A stretch of DNA of 64,000 nucleotides from JAUUZQ01 sp964538375 (GTDB lineage Bacteria; Bacteroidota; Bacteroidia; Bacteroidales; GCA-2748055): assembly GCA_964538375.1 (NCBI GenBank), contig CAZIFQ010000009.1:1-64000 (forward strand), read 5' to 3'. The notes under the pieces were generated by a model. That model made no database searches and had not been told where the DNA came from. It was given only the letters and a program-made list of their open reading frames with translations. This document shows positions 63,031 to 64,000 of this stretch, piece after piece; the stretch's first letter is position 1; each line of letters begins with the position of its first letter. The position numbers and the translations under genes are program-made.

Positions 63031-63374
63031 AGATTTAAGTGTTAGTTTATGATTACTTAGAATACATAAATTTAGAAATAATATACTAGCAATTAATGCT
63101 TTGCAGTGTATTTTCTAAATATTTAAAAAAAATAAAAACAATTTCATAGAGAAAACTGCTCCCGGCTTATTGTATGCTACCCGTGTAAATTACCCACTTC
63201 GTAAGCCGTAGCTTTAGGTGCCTACGCTAAAACTTTGGCGTCAGCATGTGATGGCTTACCCCCTCCTCCCCTGCATTTTGAAGCCAATTTCTCATTATCC
63301 TCCCCTCAATTTTTCATTTTCAATATTTTTCTCCTAAATTCGCATCTCATTTAAAAAAATAATATCGCAAAATC
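63031..63374. other. Divergent intergenic region with a degenerate dispersed repeat
   Basis: The 344-bp gap is AT-rich near both ends. A GC-richer block at about 63160-63265 contains GTAAGCC (63200-63206) and GGCTTAC (63252-63258), which are complementary, around AGCTTTAG-type segments. A similar GAAGCTTTAGTGAAGG stretch occurs at about 40647. This is probably a decayed dispersed repeat. TAAATTCG near 63331, resembling the -7 element, may be part of the promoter of the downstream gene. Confidence 0.4.
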
Positions 63375-64000
63375 ATGAAGAACAAATCATTCGCTATTAT
63401 CATCGTTGCCATTATTGCTTTCGCAGGGGGTTACTTGGTAAATAATTTCGTTGGAGGAACCAAAATCCAGTCAGAATCACAGGTAAAACTGGAAAACGAT
63501 TATGATTCTTTAAGCTATTTCTTTGGACTGTTTTTAGGATTCAACAACGCACAATTCGTTCAACCTGAGATGAATGGAGAATTGGTAGTTTCCGGTATCA
63601 ACACTGTCTTTAACGACAGCTCTTCATATAATCCCGAAACTTTATATCCCATTGCCATGGAATTGCAGAAGAAAATTGGAGAGAAACAAGCTGCAAAAAA
63701 CCAGGCAGAAGAATTAGCTAACCAGGAAGCCAATGCCGAAGCAGCAAAAATTGCTAAATTGGACGGTGAATTATACCTGGAGGCAAATGCAGAAAAAGAA
63801 GGAGTAATGGTTACTGAATCTGGACTGCAATACGAAGTTATGAAAGAAGGATCAGGAGATCATCCTATCGAAACATCTGTTGTTGAAGTTCATTACCACG
63901 GAACACTAATCGACGAAACAGTTTTTGATAGTAGTGTAGATCGTGGAGAACCAATTTCTTTCCCATTGAACGGGGTTATAAAAGGTTGGACAGAAGGATT
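63375..64000 (+). CDS. FKBP-type peptidyl-prolyl isomerase (partial, cut by window end)
   Basis: The first 208 codons of a Mip/FkpA-like isomerase. An N-terminal hydrophobic segment (MKNKSFAIIIVAIIAFAGGY) forms a signal or anchor, followed by a long helical dimerisation region (about 45-145, rich in Glu, Ala and Lys, with QAAKNQAEELANQEANAEAA) and the start of the FKBP domain (ESGLQYEVMKEGSG ... VEVHYHGTLIDETVFDSSVD). The catalytic-site aromatic residues are only partly inside the window. It probably helps fold secreted or outer-membrane proteins in the periplasm. The gene continues beyond position 64000. Confidence 0.93.
   Translation, partial: MKNKSFAIIIVAIIAFAGGYLVNNFVGGTKIQSESQVKLENDYDSLSYFFGLFLGFNNAQFVQPEMNGELVVSGINTVFNDSSSYNPETLYPIAMELQKKIGEKQAAKNQAEELANQEANAEAAKIAKLDGELYLEANAEKEGVMVTESGLQYEVMKEGSGDHPIETSVVEVHYHGTLIDETVFDSSVDRGEPISFPLNGVIKGWTEG

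Overview
The window reads as a chromosomal segment from a member of the Bacteroidota, probably Bacteroidia. The evidence is four secreted proteins with type IX secretion (T9SS) C-terminal sorting domains, many lipoproteins with short lipoboxes, a 7TM-DISM histidine kinase, LytS/LytTR-type regulators, an MG2/plug-like surface protein, and promoters resembling the Bacteroidota consensus (TTTG, about 20 nt, TAnnTTTG). I found no rRNA, tRNA, CRISPR array or intact insertion sequence. Gene density is high, and both strands are used in short blocks.

Layout. 0-5.3 kb: a lipoprotein and caspase-like protease pair, a thrombospondin-C-like lipoprotein, and a LytS-type kinase with an extracytoplasmic sensor. 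5.8-12.4 kb: an MFS transporter, then a two-gene minus-strand unit of a tail-collar-domain secreted protein and a 1348-residue T9SS cargo with long helical segments. 13-21.4 kb: a VWA lipoprotein, an M49-like zinc peptidase lipoprotein, a D-2-hydroxyacid dehydrogenase, an outer-membrane barrel fused to Ig-like domains, and a membrane-anchored LytTR regulator followed by a tiny Gly/Phe pentad-repeat membrane protein and a strong terminator. 21.5-29.4 kb: a central-carbon cluster (fbp, a 6-phosphofructokinase, ppc) interleaved with lipoproteins of unknown role. 29.5-46.3 kb: a cell-surface and secreted block with a serpin, lipocalin-like protein, M1 aminopeptidase, CotH/lamin-tail protein, S1/P1 nuclease, DPP5-like S9 peptidase, BASS transporter and MG2/plug protein.

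46.6-59.3 kb is a glycan-related block. On the plus strand are a SatD-like regulator and a GH2 glycosidase. On the minus strand a run starts with a sugar nucleotidyltransferase, an APH-fold kinase and a LacZ-type GH2, continues with a broken GH109-like gene and a DMT permease, and ends with a 7TM-DISM kinase. The first genes suggest periplasmic release of galactose or HexNAc, followed by cytosolic anomeric phosphorylation and nucleotide activation. 59.5-64 kb: a TtcA-like PP-loop enzyme, a tyrosine-recombinase homologue that has lost its C-terminal catalytic residues, an MnmD tRNA methyltransferase, a membrane protein, and an FKBP-type isomerase cut by the window end.

No single well-known defence or mobile system is present. 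The best candidates for something undescribed are the tail-collar/T9SS helical protein pair (7.4-12.35 kb), the membrane LytTR plus pentad-repeat protein (20.0-21.4 kb), the catalytically degenerate recombinase (60.3-61.5 kb), and the GH109-like gene with an internal deletion (52.7-53.9 kb). Two families of short dispersed palindromes sit in the intergenic DNA.
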